A stretch of DNA of 50,845 nt from an uncultured Anaerolineae bacterium (GTDB lineage Bacteria > Chloroflexota > Anaerolineae > J036 > Brachytrichaceae), in NCBI GenBank assembly GCA_937959265.1, contig CALGMA010000041.1, forward strand, positions 1-50,845, in the 5' to 3' direction. The position numbers and the translations under genes were made by a program. The notes under the pieces are model-generated. The model was not told where the DNA came from and ran no database searches. It worked only from the letters and a program-made list of their open reading frames with translations. This document shows positions 30,320 to 39,061 of the stretch, one piece after another (the stretch's first letter is position 1; every line of letters starts with the position of its first letter).

Positions 30320-31621
30320 TCACGGGCCAGGTGTCGGTGTGCCGACCGGCTGTTTGCGCCACACAAAAGCGCGCGCGGCGCTGGGCGGGCTGATCTCCAC
30401 ATACATGCGCTGACCGGTGCCCGGTTCGACGCCCAAGAACCGCTTCACCTGCACCCACCACACGACCTCGCGCTCCTCTCGATCGCCGAGGATGTCTTGC
30501 GTGAGCTTGAGTGAAGTCGCTTTGGTCTCGAAGATCGGCACGGTGATTGCGCCCGACGGCTGTACCTGCACGACGTACCATTCATTCTCCTGGAGCAGGC
30601 CGACCGTCAACCATTGTAGCGTCACGATTTCCTGCGTGCCACTGATCTGCGCGCCATCGGGAGGCAGCATGACGATAGGGGCGCTGTAACCGGCGCGCGG
30701 CGTTGGCGTCTGCAGCACAAACGGCGTCGGGATCACGGTCGGCGTTGGTGTAGCGAAGGTAATCGTCAGCACCTGGTTCATGCGAATCAGGCAGTTGGTG
30801 TCCAGGTTATTTTGCTGCATCAGCAGCTCGACCGTCACGTTGAACTTTTGGGCGATCTCGCTACAGGTGTCGCCACCTTTCACTACATACACGATCTGCG
30901 CCGGCAACGTCGCCGTAGGCTCTCCTGGAACGGGCACGGCGGTCGGCGGGGGTGCGACGCCCGGCGGCAACGTCGCGGTCGGGAGCGGCGTGGGTGAGGG
31001 TACGGGGATCAGCAACTTGTCACCGGCACGAATCAAGCAGCGTTCGGTATCGAGGTTGTTTAAGGCGGCGAGTTCACCCAGCTGCACACCGAAGCGTTGT
31101 GCGATGACGCCGCATGTGTCGCCGGACTGCACGGTGTATTCGAGCGGCGGGATAGGTGTGGGCGACGGCGCCGGCGTAGCAGTCGGTGGCTCCGCCGTGG
31201 GCGTCAGCGTCGCAGGAAACTGCAAGCTGCCGGCGATCACGCCGTTGTCCGTGGCTGCTGGATCCTGAATGACAACTTCGATGGCGGGTTCGACCGAAGT
31301 CTGGGTCAGGCCGGTGCTCTGCGCAAACCACATCGCGCCGACGATGACGAAGGCGATAGCAGCCAACACGCCGATCACACCCCAGGGGATCTGCGCAAGG
31401 GGCGATCGCTCGTGCGGCGCAGGTCGGCTTGTTTTGTCCAGGCCTGGGCGAGGCGCGGGCGGACGACGCTCGGCGGCTGCCCGCGCCTCTAGCTGCGCAC
31501 GCGGAATGGCCTGCGTGGTGCCGAATTCGTGCCCACAAACCTCGCACACCTGCGCATCTTCCGCAGCGCGTGAACCGCATGAAGGGCAGCGTTTGTAGCG
31601 TGATTTTGGAGGACTGCTCAT
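30320..31621 (-). CDS. Zinc-ribbon membrane protein with two LysM domains and a C-terminal beta domain
   Basis: About 433 residues from the ATG at 31621; a TTG three codons upstream is less likely. It has a zinc ribbon (CPSCGSRAAEDAQVCEVCGHEFG), a transmembrane helix at about 85-108 (WGVIGVLAAIAFVIVGAMWFAQS), two LysM repeats (EYTVQSGDTCGVIAQRFGV and VYVVKGGDTCSEIAQKFNV), each with a second Cys in an NNLDTxxCLI motif, and Pro/Thr linkers. The C-terminal 130 residues form a separate beta-rich domain (PIVMLPPDGAQISG, then QWLTVGLLQENEWYVVQVQ and VWWVQVKRFLG) similar to fibronectin-like/carbohydrate-binding folds. It is probably a cell-envelope sensor or anchor; no partner is known. Confidence 0.88.
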   Translation of the reverse strand: MSSPPKSRYKRCPSCGSRAAEDAQVCEVCGHEFGTTQAIPRAQLEARAAAERRPPAPRPGLDKTSRPAPHERSPLAQIPWGVIGVLAAIAFVIVGAMWFAQSTGLTQTSVEPAIEVVIQDPAATDNGVIAGSLQFPATLTPTAEPPTATPAPSPTPIPPLEYTVQSGDTCGVIAQRFGVQLGELAALNNLDTERCLIRAGDKLLIPVPSPTPLPTATLPPGVAPPPTAVPVPGEPTATLPAQIVYVVKGGDTCSEIAQKFNVTVELLMQQNNLDTNCLIRMNQVLTITFATPTPTVIPTPFVLQTPTPRAGYSAPIVMLPPDGAQISGTQEIVTLQWLTVGLLQENEWYVVQVQPSGAITVPIFETKATSLKLTQDILGDREEREVVWWVQVKRFLGVEPGTGQRMYVEISPPSAARAFVWRKQPVGTPTPGP

Positions 31622-31658
31622 ACGGAGCAACCGGCGACCGGCTGCGGCCGGCAGCCGG

Positions 31659-32246
31659 TCACTTCACTCCATCCAATCCCAGGGCAGCGGCGTTGCCCTG
31701 CATGGCCGCCAGGACGACGCCGATGTGCTCGTCAAGCGAGACACCGAGCGCCGCCGCAGCACGCTCGATCTCGTCGCGATGCACACCGGCGGCAAAAGCT
31801 TTCTCCTTCCACTTCTTTTTCACCGATGACACCTGCACATCGGCGATGTTCTTCGTCGGGCGAACAAACGTCACAGCAGCGATGAAACCGGTCAGCTCGT
31901 CCACTGCGACCAGGGCGCGCTCCATGTCGTTCTCGGGCTGTGCACCGGTCAATTCGGGCGCATGAGCAGCGATGCCGTGCAGGATCTCCTCCGGCCACCC
32001 TTGCGCGCGCAAGTAGGCGATGCCGACGTTCGGGTGGCCCTGGCCGTCCAGGTTAGGATGCCGCTGATAGTCGAAGTCGTGAATCAAACCGAGCAATCCC
32101 CACCGCTCCGGATCGCCGCCGAAGCGCGGCGCGTAGGCGCGCATAGCGGTCTCGACGGACAACATGTGCCGGATTAAGGCGGGGTCGGTCGTCCACTCTG
32201 TGACGATGGCCCAGGCAGCATCGCGGTTGTATCGAGAGTCGCTCAT
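31659..32246 (-). CDS. HD-domain protein (HDIG-type phosphohydrolase)
   Basis: 195 residues from the ATG at 32246; the frame is open far upstream but the extension is not family-like. The HD signature is GLIHDFDYQRHPN with a preceding His in LIRHMLSVE and a later HxxxL (HAPEL), the order of metal ligands in HD-superfamily phosphohydrolases. Length and motif order match a small family of HD proteins with a C-terminal DEHIG-containing helix. The biochemical substrate (nucleotide or phosphorylated metabolite) is not known. It lies between the LysM gene and the SanA-like gene on the same strand with small gaps. Confidence 0.85.
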   Translation of the reverse strand: MSDSRYNRDAAWAIVTEWTTDPALIRHMLSVETAMRAYAPRFGGDPERWGLLGLIHDFDYQRHPNLDGQGHPNVGIAYLRAQGWPEEILHGIAAHAPELTGAQPENDMERALVAVDELTGFIAAVTFVRPTKNIADVQVSSVKKKWKEKAFAAGVHRDEIERAAAALGVSLDEHIGVVLAAMQGNAAALGLDGVK

Positions 32247-32281
32247 GATGAGATCGAGAAGTGTAGCAGATTCGCCCCAGC

Positions 32282-32911
32282 TCAGACGATCGGGAGCGGC
32301 GCGCCCAGCACCGGCAGCGGACGAACGATGAACAAATCCCAGAACGCTTTCAACGTTGCGCCGAATTCTCTGAGCTGAAACCAGGACATAGCGGCATACG
32401 GCCTTCGATCTGCCGGGTAGCCAACCGCAACCACACCGAGCGCACTGCACGTGAAGATCGCGCGGTCGAGGTGATACGCCTGCGTCACCAACACGACGTC
32501 GTGCAAGCCGAAGATCTCGCGGGCGCGATAGCACGTGTCGTAGGTGCTGCGGCCGGCGTAATCGAGCACAATGTCGTCGTCGGGAACGCCGAGCCGAAGC
32601 GCCGTCTGGCGCATCACGCCCGGCTCGTTGTAGTTGACAAAGCGATTGTCGCCGCTCATCAGCAGCTTGTCCACTGCACCGGCCCGATAGAGCGCTACCG
32701 CCGAGGCGACCCGGTCATAGAGCACAGCGCTGGGCCGGCCGTCGCGCACGCCCGCTCCAAACACGATGGCCACGCGGTGATGCGGCACCGCCTCAGGCGC
32801 GACATAGATTCGGCTCCGCGCAAACGCCATCGTGAGCCCGCGCGCCAGCAATGGGACGCCGATCAGCAAGACCGCAACGAGCAAGATCACCCGCCTGATC
32901 ACAGCGCGCAT
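32282..32911 (-). CDS. DUF218/SanA-ElyC-like membrane protein
   Basis: 209 residues from the ATG at 32911; a GTG 12 codons upstream would extend into the preceding gene. An N-terminal membrane anchor (VILLVAVLLIGVPLLARGLTMAF) precedes a DUF218 domain with VAIVFGAGVRDGRPSAVLYDRV, LLMSGDN, NEPGVM and VTQAYHLDRAIF. SanA/ElyC proteins are inner-membrane factors that affect envelope integrity and vancomycin sensitivity in enterobacteria; here a similar envelope role is inferred from the family and from the adjoining LysM genes. Confidence 0.9.
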   Translation of the reverse strand: MRAVIRRVILLVAVLLIGVPLLARGLTMAFARSRIYVAPEAVPHHRVAIVFGAGVRDGRPSAVLYDRVASAVALYRAGAVDKLLMSGDNRFVNYNEPGVMRQTALRLGVPDDDIVLDYAGRSTYDTCYRAREIFGLHDVVLVTQAYHLDRAIFTCSALGVVAVGYPADRRPYAAMSWFQLREFGATLKAFWDLFIVRPLPVLGAPLPIV

Positions 32912-32943
32912 TGTATGCGAAGCGCATAGCCCATAGCTCACCG

Positions 32944-33327
32944 TCACTTCGCTTTCGCCAGCTTATCAGGGGTGAACGCATCGGGCAGCAACTCACCGAC
33001 GGTGGTGAGCGTGTAATCGCCGCGGGCATCGGCCTGGATGACGATGGTGTCCAGGCCGAACTCGCTCATGAACTGCCGACATGCTCCACACGGCGAGCCG
33101 CCGTTGTCGGTGACGACGGCGATGGCGATGAACTCGTGCTCGCCTTCGCTGATCGCCTTGACATAGGCCGTGCGTTCGCTGCAGATCGCCAGACCATAGG
33201 ACGCGTTCTCTACGTTCACGCCGCCATAGACGTTACCCGAGCCAGTCAGCAGCGCCGAGCCAACGCGATAGCGCGAATAGGGCGCGTAGGCATACTTCCG
33301 CGCGTGGTTGGCTACCTCGATGAGCAC
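32944..33327 (-). CDS. cdd: Cytidine deaminase
   Basis: The conserved core is 127 residues, typical of homotetrameric cytidine deaminases. Zinc ligands and catalytic Glu are in NASYGLAICSERTAYVKAIS (Cys and Glu) and SPCGACRQFMSEF (two Cys). The N-terminal AYAPYSRYRVGSALL is diagnostic. The GTG at 33327 is the best start: it follows GAGGA and lies 13 nt after the stop of the upstream gene. The frame is open back to an ATG at 33474, but that would give a non-family, Arg/Ser/Thr-rich extension overlapping the transporter gene. It deaminates cytidine/deoxycytidine in pyrimidine salvage. Confidence 0.93.
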   Translation of the reverse strand: MLIEVANHARKYAYAPYSRYRVGSALLTGSGNVYGGVNVENASYGLAICSERTAYVKAISEGEHEFIAIAVVTDNGGSPCGACRQFMSEFGLDTIVIQADARGDYTLTTVGELLPDAFTPDKLAKAK

Positions 33328-33340
33328 GCGGATGACTTCC

Positions 33341-34747
33341 TCAGGTAGCTCGTCCGGCGGCGGCGTTGTTGATGGTGTTGAGGAGTTTGTTGCGCTCCGC
33401 CGGCGCGGCGTCGTCCGCCGTGCGGGAGTGCTCCTGCGCTGCTTGCTGCTGCGCGTCTGGCTGGTGTGGCGCATGCGTCACCTTCACTTTCAGGATTCGC
33501 CGGTCGTTGACGGCGAGCACCTCGAAGACGAATCCACTGTGCTCGACCTTCTCGCCGACGACCGGTACTTTGCCCAATTGGTCATAGATGAAGCCACCCA
33601 GCGTGTCGCTTTCGCCCTCGGGCAGCTCGGCCTGGAGCAATTCGCCGGCGTCCTCGATGTTCATCCCTGCATCAAGGATGTAGCCATTGCCCTCCGGCAA
33701 CGGCACGATGTCCGGCTCCTCGGTATCGTATTCGTCCTGGATCTCGCCGACGATCTCTTCCAGGATGTCCTCGATAGTCACCAGGCCGGCGGTGCCGCCG
33801 TATTCATCCACGACGATGGAGACATGCACGCGGCGCTTCTGCAATTCGTGCAGCAGCTCAATTACACGCTTGGACTCCGGCGTGAAATAGACCGGGCGTA
33901 GGATCTTCTCCAACGGTGGTTTTGCGCCGTCGCGCAACGCAGCCAGCATATCCTTGGCATAGAGGATGCCGATGATCTCGTCAATCGTGCCGCGATAGAC
34001 GGGGATGCGCGAGTGGCCGGCGGAGACGATCACGTCCAGCGCCTCGTCGAACGGCGTGTTGACATCCAGCGCCACCATCGCAATCCGCGGCACCATGACC
34101 TCGCGCGCGACGGTGTCGCCGAAATCGAGCACCGAGAGGATCATCTCCTTCTCGCCTTCTTCGATCAAGCCTTCCTCTTCGCCGGCGTCCACCATCGTCT
34201 TGATCTCTTCCTCAGTGACGAGCGTAGCACCTTCGCGCTTCTGGCCGCCCATCGGGATTGAGAGCAGGTTGCTCAACACCACCGCGAAACGCACGAACGG
34301 CGCGAGCAGGATGCTCATCACCTGCATCGGGCGAACCAACGCCAGCGCGAGCGGCTCGGTATAGCGCAACGCCAGCGCCTCCGGCACTAGCCGGCCAAAG
34401 ACGAACAAAAAGAGCGCCGTCGCAAAGGCGACCATCAAGAAGGCGATGACCTGGGCTGCCTCCGGCGATAGCGCATCGAACATCGAGATCAGCCGATTCA
34501 GCACCGGCGGCGTGAAGCCCAGCGCAGCGATGCCGGCAGCGAGCACCAGCCCCAGCAGCGCGCCTACCTCGGCCGTCGCTAACAGTCGGCCGGAATTCTC
34601 GGTGAGCTGCTGAATCGCCCGCGCAGAGGTCACCCCCTTCTTCTCCAGCTCGACCAGACGAGGACGGCGCATGTTGATCAGCGCGCTGCGGGCAACGGCG
34701 AAGAACGCACGGATCACAGCGGCTAACACGAACAGTAAAACGACCAT
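33341..34747 (-). CDS. CNNM/CorC-type membrane protein with CBS pair (hemolysin-family)
   Basis: 468 residues. The N-terminal DUF21/CNNM membrane domain has hydrophobic segments at about 1-20, 60-82, 95-120, and 130-165. A CBS pair follows (EVMVPRIAMVALDVNTPFDEALDVIVSAGHSRIPVYRG, then VVDEYGGTAGLVTIEDILEEIVGEIQDEY), and a CorC_HlyC domain ends around residue 430 (LGGFIYDQLGKVPVVGEKV). Family members act in magnesium or cobalt homeostasis, with the CBS pair as nucleotide sensor. The C-terminal 40 residues are Ala/Gln-rich and not conserved. Cytidine deaminase follows closely. Confidence 0.92.
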   Translation of the reverse strand: MVVLLFVLAAVIRAFFAVARSALINMRRPRLVELEKKGVTSARAIQQLTENSGRLLATAEVGALLGLVLAAGIAALGFTPPVLNRLISMFDALSPEAAQVIAFLMVAFATALFLFVFGRLVPEALALRYTEPLALALVRPMQVMSILLAPFVRFAVVLSNLLSIPMGGQKREGATLVTEEEIKTMVDAGEEEGLIEEGEKEMILSVLDFGDTVAREVMVPRIAMVALDVNTPFDEALDVIVSAGHSRIPVYRGTIDEIIGILYAKDMLAALRDGAKPPLEKILRPVYFTPESKRVIELLHELQKRRVHVSIVVDEYGGTAGLVTIEDILEEIVGEIQDEYDTEEPDIVPLPEGNGYILDAGMNIEDAGELLQAELPEGESDTLGGFIYDQLGKVPVVGEKVEHSGFVFEVLAVNDRRILKVKVTHAPHQPDAQQQAAQEHSRTADDAAPAERNKLLNTINNAAAGRAT

Positions 34748-34805
34748 CGCGACGACTCTCTACACTCCATCCGAACGCGAACCAACCCGAACTTCGCTTT
34801 GGGCG

Positions 34806-36194
34806 CTACGCGTTCGGATCCCCCAACTTACGAATCACGCGCGCCGGTACGCCGACGGCCAACGTCGCGTCGGGCACATCCTTGGTGACGACCGCGCCGG
34901 CGCCGGTGCGCGCATGCTCGCCGACGGTGACCGGCGCCACCAGCATCGTGTCGCTGCCGATGAAGGCATGATCGCCGATGACCGTTCGATTTTTCTTCAC
35001 GCCGTCGAAGTTGCACGTGATCGTGCCGGCGCCGATGTTGACATGTTCCCCCACACTGGCGTCGCCCAGGTAGCTGAAGTGCCCCATGTGGCTGCCTGCG
35101 CCGAGCGTGCTGTTCTTGATCTCCGCGAAGTTACCGATGTGCGCACCAGCGCCGACATGCGCACCGGGCCGCAGATGCGAGAACGGCCCAATGTGCACGT
35201 CGTCCTCCACGCGCGCGTGCTCGATCATGGATTGCACGATTTGCACGCGATCGCCGACCTCCGACTCCACAATGTAGGAATTCGGCCCGATCTGGCAATC
35301 GCTGCCGATGTGCGTATGGCCGATCAGATGCGTATTGGGCAAGATGACGGTGTCCGCGCCGATCTCCACACTCGCTTCGATATAGGTCGTTTCGGGGTCA
35401 GCAATGGTCACGCCGTTGAGCATGTGTTGGCGATTGATGCGCCCGCGCAGCGCGCGTTCAGCGTCGGCCAGGTCCACGCGAGTGTTGATGCCGATACACT
35501 CATTGCGGTCTTCCACCTTCAGAGCACGCACCTCGCGGCCATCGGCAACGGCAATCTCGATCAGGTCGGTGAGGAAGTACTCGCCTTTGTGCGGATTGGG
35601 GCGGATGCGCTTCAACGCATTCCAAACCCATGCGCCATCGAAGCAATAGGCGCCCACGTTCAGCTCGCGGATGGCGAGTTGCGCCGGCGTGCAGGCCACC
35701 TCTTCGACGACGGCCAGCACCCGTTCGCCCTGCGCGTCGCGGATCACGCGGCCAAACCCGCGTGGATTGTCCGAGATCAAAGTGAGCATAGCGATCGCTG
35801 CACCATAGCGCTCGCGCAGTGCAATGAGTTGGCGCAACGTTTCGGGCCGCAAGAGTGGCATGTCGCCGTAAGTGACGAGGACCTGCGCAGCGCCAGCAAC
35901 ATGGGATTCGGCCTGCATCACGGCATGGCCGGTGCCCAGTTGTTCGGCCTGGTGCGCAAAGATAGCCCGGTCGCCGATTGCAGCGCGCACGGCATCGGCG
36001 TTGTGACCGACGACGACAATGGGCACATTTCCTGTGGCACGAACTGCGATGGCAATGCAGTGATCTATGAGCGTGTGGCCGGCCAGGTGGTGCAGGATTT
36101 TGGGGCGCTTCGATTTCATGCGCGTCCCCATGCCGGCGGCGAGCACAACGGCGCGGATGTTCGCGTGCGGATGGTCCGGTTCGTCAGACATCAT
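34806..36194 (-). CDS. glmU: Bifunctional UDP-N-acetylglucosamine pyrophosphorylase / glucosamine-1-phosphate N-acetyltransferase
   Basis: 462 residues, the normal GlmU length. The N-terminal uridyltransferase domain has VLAAGMGTRMKSKRPKILHHLAG, GTGHAVMQAE, VTYGDMPLLRPETL and RGFGRVIRD. The C-terminal half is a left-handed beta helix with hexapeptide repeats (IGADTVILPNTHLIGHTHIGSD, FSHLRPGAHVGAGAHIGNFAEIKNSTLG, and the YLGDASVGEHVNIGAGTITCNFDG motif with the acetyl-CoA site). It makes UDP-GlcNAc for peptidoglycan. The ATG at 36194 is accepted; the second Met is equally possible. tRNA-Gln lies 67 nt upstream on the same strand. Confidence 0.97.
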   Translation of the reverse strand: MMSDEPDHPHANIRAVVLAAGMGTRMKSKRPKILHHLAGHTLIDHCIAIAVRATGNVPIVVVGHNADAVRAAIGDRAIFAHQAEQLGTGHAVMQAESHVAGAAQVLVTYGDMPLLRPETLRQLIALRERYGAAIAMLTLISDNPRGFGRVIRDAQGERVLAVVEEVACTPAQLAIRELNVGAYCFDGAWVWNALKRIRPNPHKGEYFLTDLIEIAVADGREVRALKVEDRNECIGINTRVDLADAERALRGRINRQHMLNGVTIADPETTYIEASVEIGADTVILPNTHLIGHTHIGSDCQIGPNSYIVESEVGDRVQIVQSMIEHARVEDDVHIGPFSHLRPGAHVGAGAHIGNFAEIKNSTLGAGSHMGHFSYLGDASVGEHVNIGAGTITCNFDGVKKNRTVIGDHAFIGSDTMLVAPVTVGEHARTGAGAVVTKDVPDATLAVGVPARVIRKLGDPNA

Positions 36195-36261
36195 CTGAAC
36201 TTAAAATTGAGAATCGAGAACCAAACGCTAGGTGACGTTTAGCCCTCGATTCCCGGTTTTA

Positions 36262-36333
36262 CTGGGGCGGCTGGATTCGAACCAACGAATGTCGGATCCA
36301 GAGTCCGATGCCTTACCACTTGGCGACGCCCCA
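36262..36333 (-). tRNA. tRNA-Gln (anticodon CTG)
   Basis: 72 nt on the minus strand, folding as a standard cloverleaf: 7-bp acceptor (TGGGGCG/CGCCCCA), D-arm GCC-AAGTGGTAA-GGC, anticodon stem TCGGA/TCCGA with loop CTCTGGA giving anticodon CTG, and T-arm with GTTCGAATC. The CCA end is not encoded, so it must be added by nucleotidyltransferase. The T at the first acceptor position is usual for tRNA-Gln. Confidence 0.95.
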
Positions 36334-36353
36334 TCGTGATGCGACTTTACGCT

Positions 36354-36382
36354 GTCGTATTTTACCATCGGTGATGGTTCAA
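36354..36382 (-). promoter_or_regulatory. Candidate promoter for tRNA-Gln
   Basis: The minus strand has TTGAAC, a 17-nt spacer and TACGAC, ending 20 nt upstream of the tRNA. The -35 is good but the -10 is poor, so the call is weak and rests mostly on position. Confidence 0.35.
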
Positions 36383-36430
36383 GTGCTCGACGGGACGCGT
36401 TTCTCTGTCTGTAGGAGCAGGATAAGGGCA

Positions 36431-36455
36431 GGTGCAGGCAATGCCTGCGCCTACC
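36431..36455. repeat. 25-bp palindromic intergenic element (copy B)
   Basis: The sequence GGTGCAGGCAATGCCTGCGC followed by CTACC folds into a GCAGGC/GCCTGC stem. Flanking GGCAGG and CCTGCC can extend the pairing. It matches copy A at 19754 in 21 of 25 positions with a compensatory change in the stem. It lies between tRNA-Gln and the rtcB stop. Confidence 0.7.
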
Positions 36456-36539
36456 CTGCCGGTCTTTCGTATGTTGCGCCTGTCTCGCACCAGAAATGCG
36501 CTTGGCCCTACGCCGCGCGAAGCGCATCAGGCGTTATCC

Positions 36540-37748
36540 TCAAATGTCGCGCGGATCGTCGGTCATCATCACCAGGCGCGGCTTGAAACGCGCGATGCAG
36601 TCCACCAAGTCACTCTGGGCAGCCATCACGGCGTCAATGTTCTTGTAAGCCTGCGGCGCCTCGTCCAGGCCGCCGCCCAGCAACTTGACGCCACGCTCGC
36701 GCAGATATGCGTCGCGCATCTTCTTGGTGATGCTCTTGAACGCCTCGTTGCGGCTCATCTGCCGGCCTGCGCCATGCGAGGCGCTGTTCAACGAAGCCGG
36801 ATTGCCCTTACCACGCACCACGTAGCCCACATCACCCATGGTGCCGGGAATCACGCCCAACACGCCCTTGCCGGCCGGCGTCGCGCCCTTGCGATGCACA
36901 TAGACGCGCCGGCCATCGGGCAGCGCCTCCTCCCACGCGAAGTTGTGGTGGTTCTCTACCGTAGCCAACACATCCAGGCCGGCCGCCCTGGCGATCTGCT
37001 TGTGAATGACGCGATGGTTGGCGGAGGCGAAGCGCCCCGCCAGGTTCATCGCCAGCCAGTATTCCTGGCCCGCTTCACCATCCATGTCCAGCCATGCCAG
37101 ATGCGCTAAGTCCTTGCCCAGCTCCGGATGCAACTGACGCGCCAGCTTGCTGTAGTGATCGGCGATCTGAAAGCCGACGCCGCGGCTGCCGCTGTGCGAG
37201 AGCAAGGCCAGGTACCTGCCGGGCTGCAAGCCCAGTCGGAGATCGAATTCCATCACCTCGAGCTGGCCGAATTCGACGAAGTGGTTGCCGCTGCCGGATG
37301 TGCCGAGCTGCGGGATGCCTTTGGTCTCTTTCAAATGCCGCAGCAGCGGCGTGGCCTGCCAGTCCGGGTCGTCTAGGATCGGGTCTTCGCGCGGCGGCTT
37401 CCACTCCGCGCCGGCGCCGAAGCGGGTATTCTCGCGCAGCACCTTCTCGAAACGACCCGCTTGCTGGTCGAGCAGATGAGGCGGCGCGTCGAAGACGCTC
37501 AGCCGCATGCGGCAGGCGATGTCCACGCCCACGGCGTAGGGGATGACGGCGCCTTCCGTCGCCAGCACGCCGCCGATGGGTAAGCCATAGCCGACATGCG
37601 CGTCAGGCATGAGCGCGCCGGCCACGCTGACCGGCAGGCGCATCGCGTTGTCCATCTGCGCCCGCGAAGCGGCGTCAATTTGTTCCTCGCCCCAGACGGC
37701 GTAGGGCAGTGGCGTTTGCCGCACTTCACCCCTGGTCATGCGCATCAT
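36540..37748 (-). CDS. rtcB: RtcB-type RNA 3'-phosphate/cyclic-phosphate ligase
   Basis: 402 residues. RtcB signatures are all present: LMPDAHVGYGLPIGGVLA, YAVGVDIACRM with the manganese-binding Asp and Cys, GTSGSGNHFVEFG, LSHSGSRGVGF, ENHHNFAWEE, VHRKGATPA, GTMGDVGYVVRG and SASHGAGRQMSR with the GTP-accepting His. It joins 2',3'-cyclic phosphate or 3'-phosphate to 5'-hydroxyl RNA ends in tRNA repair or splicing. No archease (its usual activator) or rtcA is found in the window. The ATG at 37748 overlaps the stop of the NADH dehydrogenase gene by 23 nt; an ATG three codons later is also possible. Confidence 0.96.
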   Translation of the reverse strand: MMRMTRGEVRQTPLPYAVWGEEQIDAASRAQMDNAMRLPVSVAGALMPDAHVGYGLPIGGVLATEGAVIPYAVGVDIACRMRLSVFDAPPHLLDQQAGRFEKVLRENTRFGAGAEWKPPREDPILDDPDWQATPLLRHLKETKGIPQLGTSGSGNHFVEFGQLEVMEFDLRLGLQPGRYLALLSHSGSRGVGFQIADHYSKLARQLHPELGKDLAHLAWLDMDGEAGQEYWLAMNLAGRFASANHRVIHKQIARAAGLDVLATVENHHNFAWEEALPDGRRVYVHRKGATPAGKGVLGVIPGTMGDVGYVVRGKGNPASLNSASHGAGRQMSRNEAFKSITKKMRDAYLRERGVKLLGGGLDEAPQAYKNIDAVMAAQSDLVDCIARFKPRLVMMTDDPRDI

Positions 37749-39024
37749 CGTAACATGTTCTTCGCATCAACAAATCCACGAGCAGCCGGGCGCTGCGGTC
37801 GTAGGTGAAATAGTGCCAGACCCAGTCGAGGAACACGCTCAACCGGTTGCGCAGGCCGATCAGGTAGATCAGGTGCAGGAACAACCACATCAGCCAGGCG
37901 AAGAACCCGGTGAACTTCCAACCGTTGGGGAACTGCGCGACGGCAGCACTGCGGCCGATCGTCGCCATCGTCCCCGGGTCGCGATAGATGAACGGCTCGG
38001 TTGGCTGACCACAGATACGTCGTTGGATTTGCCGAGCAACGTGTTTACCGCCTTGTAGCGCGGCCTGCGCCAGTTGGGGATGCAACGTCCCGTCGGGATT
38101 CTTGCCCAGCGCCAGGTCGCCAACCACGAAGGCATCCGGCCAGCCTGGGATGCTCATGTCGGGATTGACCACGATGCGGCCACCGCGGCCCAGCTCGACG
38201 CCTAACGCCTGCGCCAGCGGGCTGCCCTTCGTGCCGGTTGCCCACACAACTGTGCGGGTGCGAATCACCTCGCCGCTCTTCAGATGTACGGCATCTGCTG
38301 TCACGCGGGTCACCGCTTCGTTCAAGCGAACCTCCACACCAAACCGCCGCAGCGTGTCGAGCGTGTTTTGCTGTAGCGACGCATCGAACGGCGCCAGCAG
38401 GCGATCCATCGCTTCGATCAGGACCACATGCGCACGGCTGACGTCGAGGTGTGGGAAGTCGCGGGGCATCAGTCGCTTGAACCACTCGACGATCGCGCCG
38501 GCCATCTCTACGCCGGTTGGCCCGCCGCCCACCACTACGACCTCTAGCGCGCCCTGCGCAATCTGTGCCGGATCATTGTTTGCGCACTCGAACTGCCTCA
38601 AGATCTGGCTGCGCAGCGCGATGGCTTCTTCCACGCTCTTCAAGCCGAAGGCATATTGCGCCACGCCCTCGACGCCGAAGTCGTTGGTCACCGCGCCGGC
38701 CGCCAGCACGAGATAATCGAATGGGATCGGATCGCCGTTGGCGACGAGCAGGCGCTTGGCTCCCCAATCCACGCCGATCGCGCGGGCCATGCGAAAGTCG
38801 AGGTTGCGATAGCCGTGGAACAAACTGCGCACCGACTGCGCGACCTCCTCGGCGTTGAGCGCAGCCGTCGCCACCTGATACAGCAGCGGTTGAAAGATGT
38901 GGTGATTGCGCACGTCCACCAGTGTTACCGCGACCGGCGCGCGCCGTAGATGTTGCGCAATCTTCAACCCGCCGAATCCTGCCCCGACGATGACGACGCG
39001 GGGCAATTGGTCGTTACCTTGCAT
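37726..39024 (-). CDS. ndh: Type II NADH:quinone oxidoreductase (NDH-2)
   Basis: 432 residues from the ATG at 39024, just ahead of the FAD motif RVVIVGAGFGGLKIAQHL. A second dinucleotide motif (VVVVGGGPTGVEMAGAI) binds NADH. Other marks are DVRNHHIFQPLLYQVATA, LVLAAGAVTNDFGV, VVWATGTKGSPLA, and FVVGDLALG. A C-terminal amphipathic/membrane segment, FFAWLMWLFLHLIYLIGL, anchors it to the membrane. It passes electrons from NADH to quinone without proton pumping. The frame is open to 39072 but the added residues are not conserved. Confidence 0.93.
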   Translation of the reverse strand: MQGNDQLPRVVIVGAGFGGLKIAQHLRRAPVAVTLVDVRNHHIFQPLLYQVATAALNAEEVAQSVRSLFHGYRNLDFRMARAIGVDWGAKRLLVANGDPIPFDYLVLAAGAVTNDFGVEGVAQYAFGLKSVEEAIALRSQILRQFECANNDPAQIAQGALEVVVVGGGPTGVEMAGAIVEWFKRLMPRDFPHLDVSRAHVVLIEAMDRLLAPFDASLQQNTLDTLRRFGVEVRLNEAVTRVTADAVHLKSGEVIRTRTVVWATGTKGSPLAQALGVELGRGGRIVVNPDMSIPGWPDAFVVGDLALGKNPDGTLHPQLAQAALQGGKHVARQIQRRICGQPTEPFIYRDPGTMATIGRSAAVAQFPNGWKFTGFFAWLMWLFLHLIYLIGLRNRLSVFLDWVWHYFTYDRSARLLVDLLMRRTCYDDAHDQG

Positions 39025-39061
39025 ATCGCGCGAGTATAAGCGTCGGTGACCAGGCCGATCG

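Noticed and set aside
32944..33474. Cytidine deaminase with an Arg/Ser/Thr-rich N-terminal extension
   Set aside because: The extension is encoded entirely over the end of the transporter gene; the family start fits the GTG at 33327 after GAGGA.
34671..36242. Long plus-strand ORF of 523 codons opposite glmU
   Set aside because: It is the antisense of the well-conserved glmU, has no family motif, and its composition is that expected of a GC-rich shadow frame. The same holds for the long frames opposite the aminotransferase, the TPR protein and enolase.
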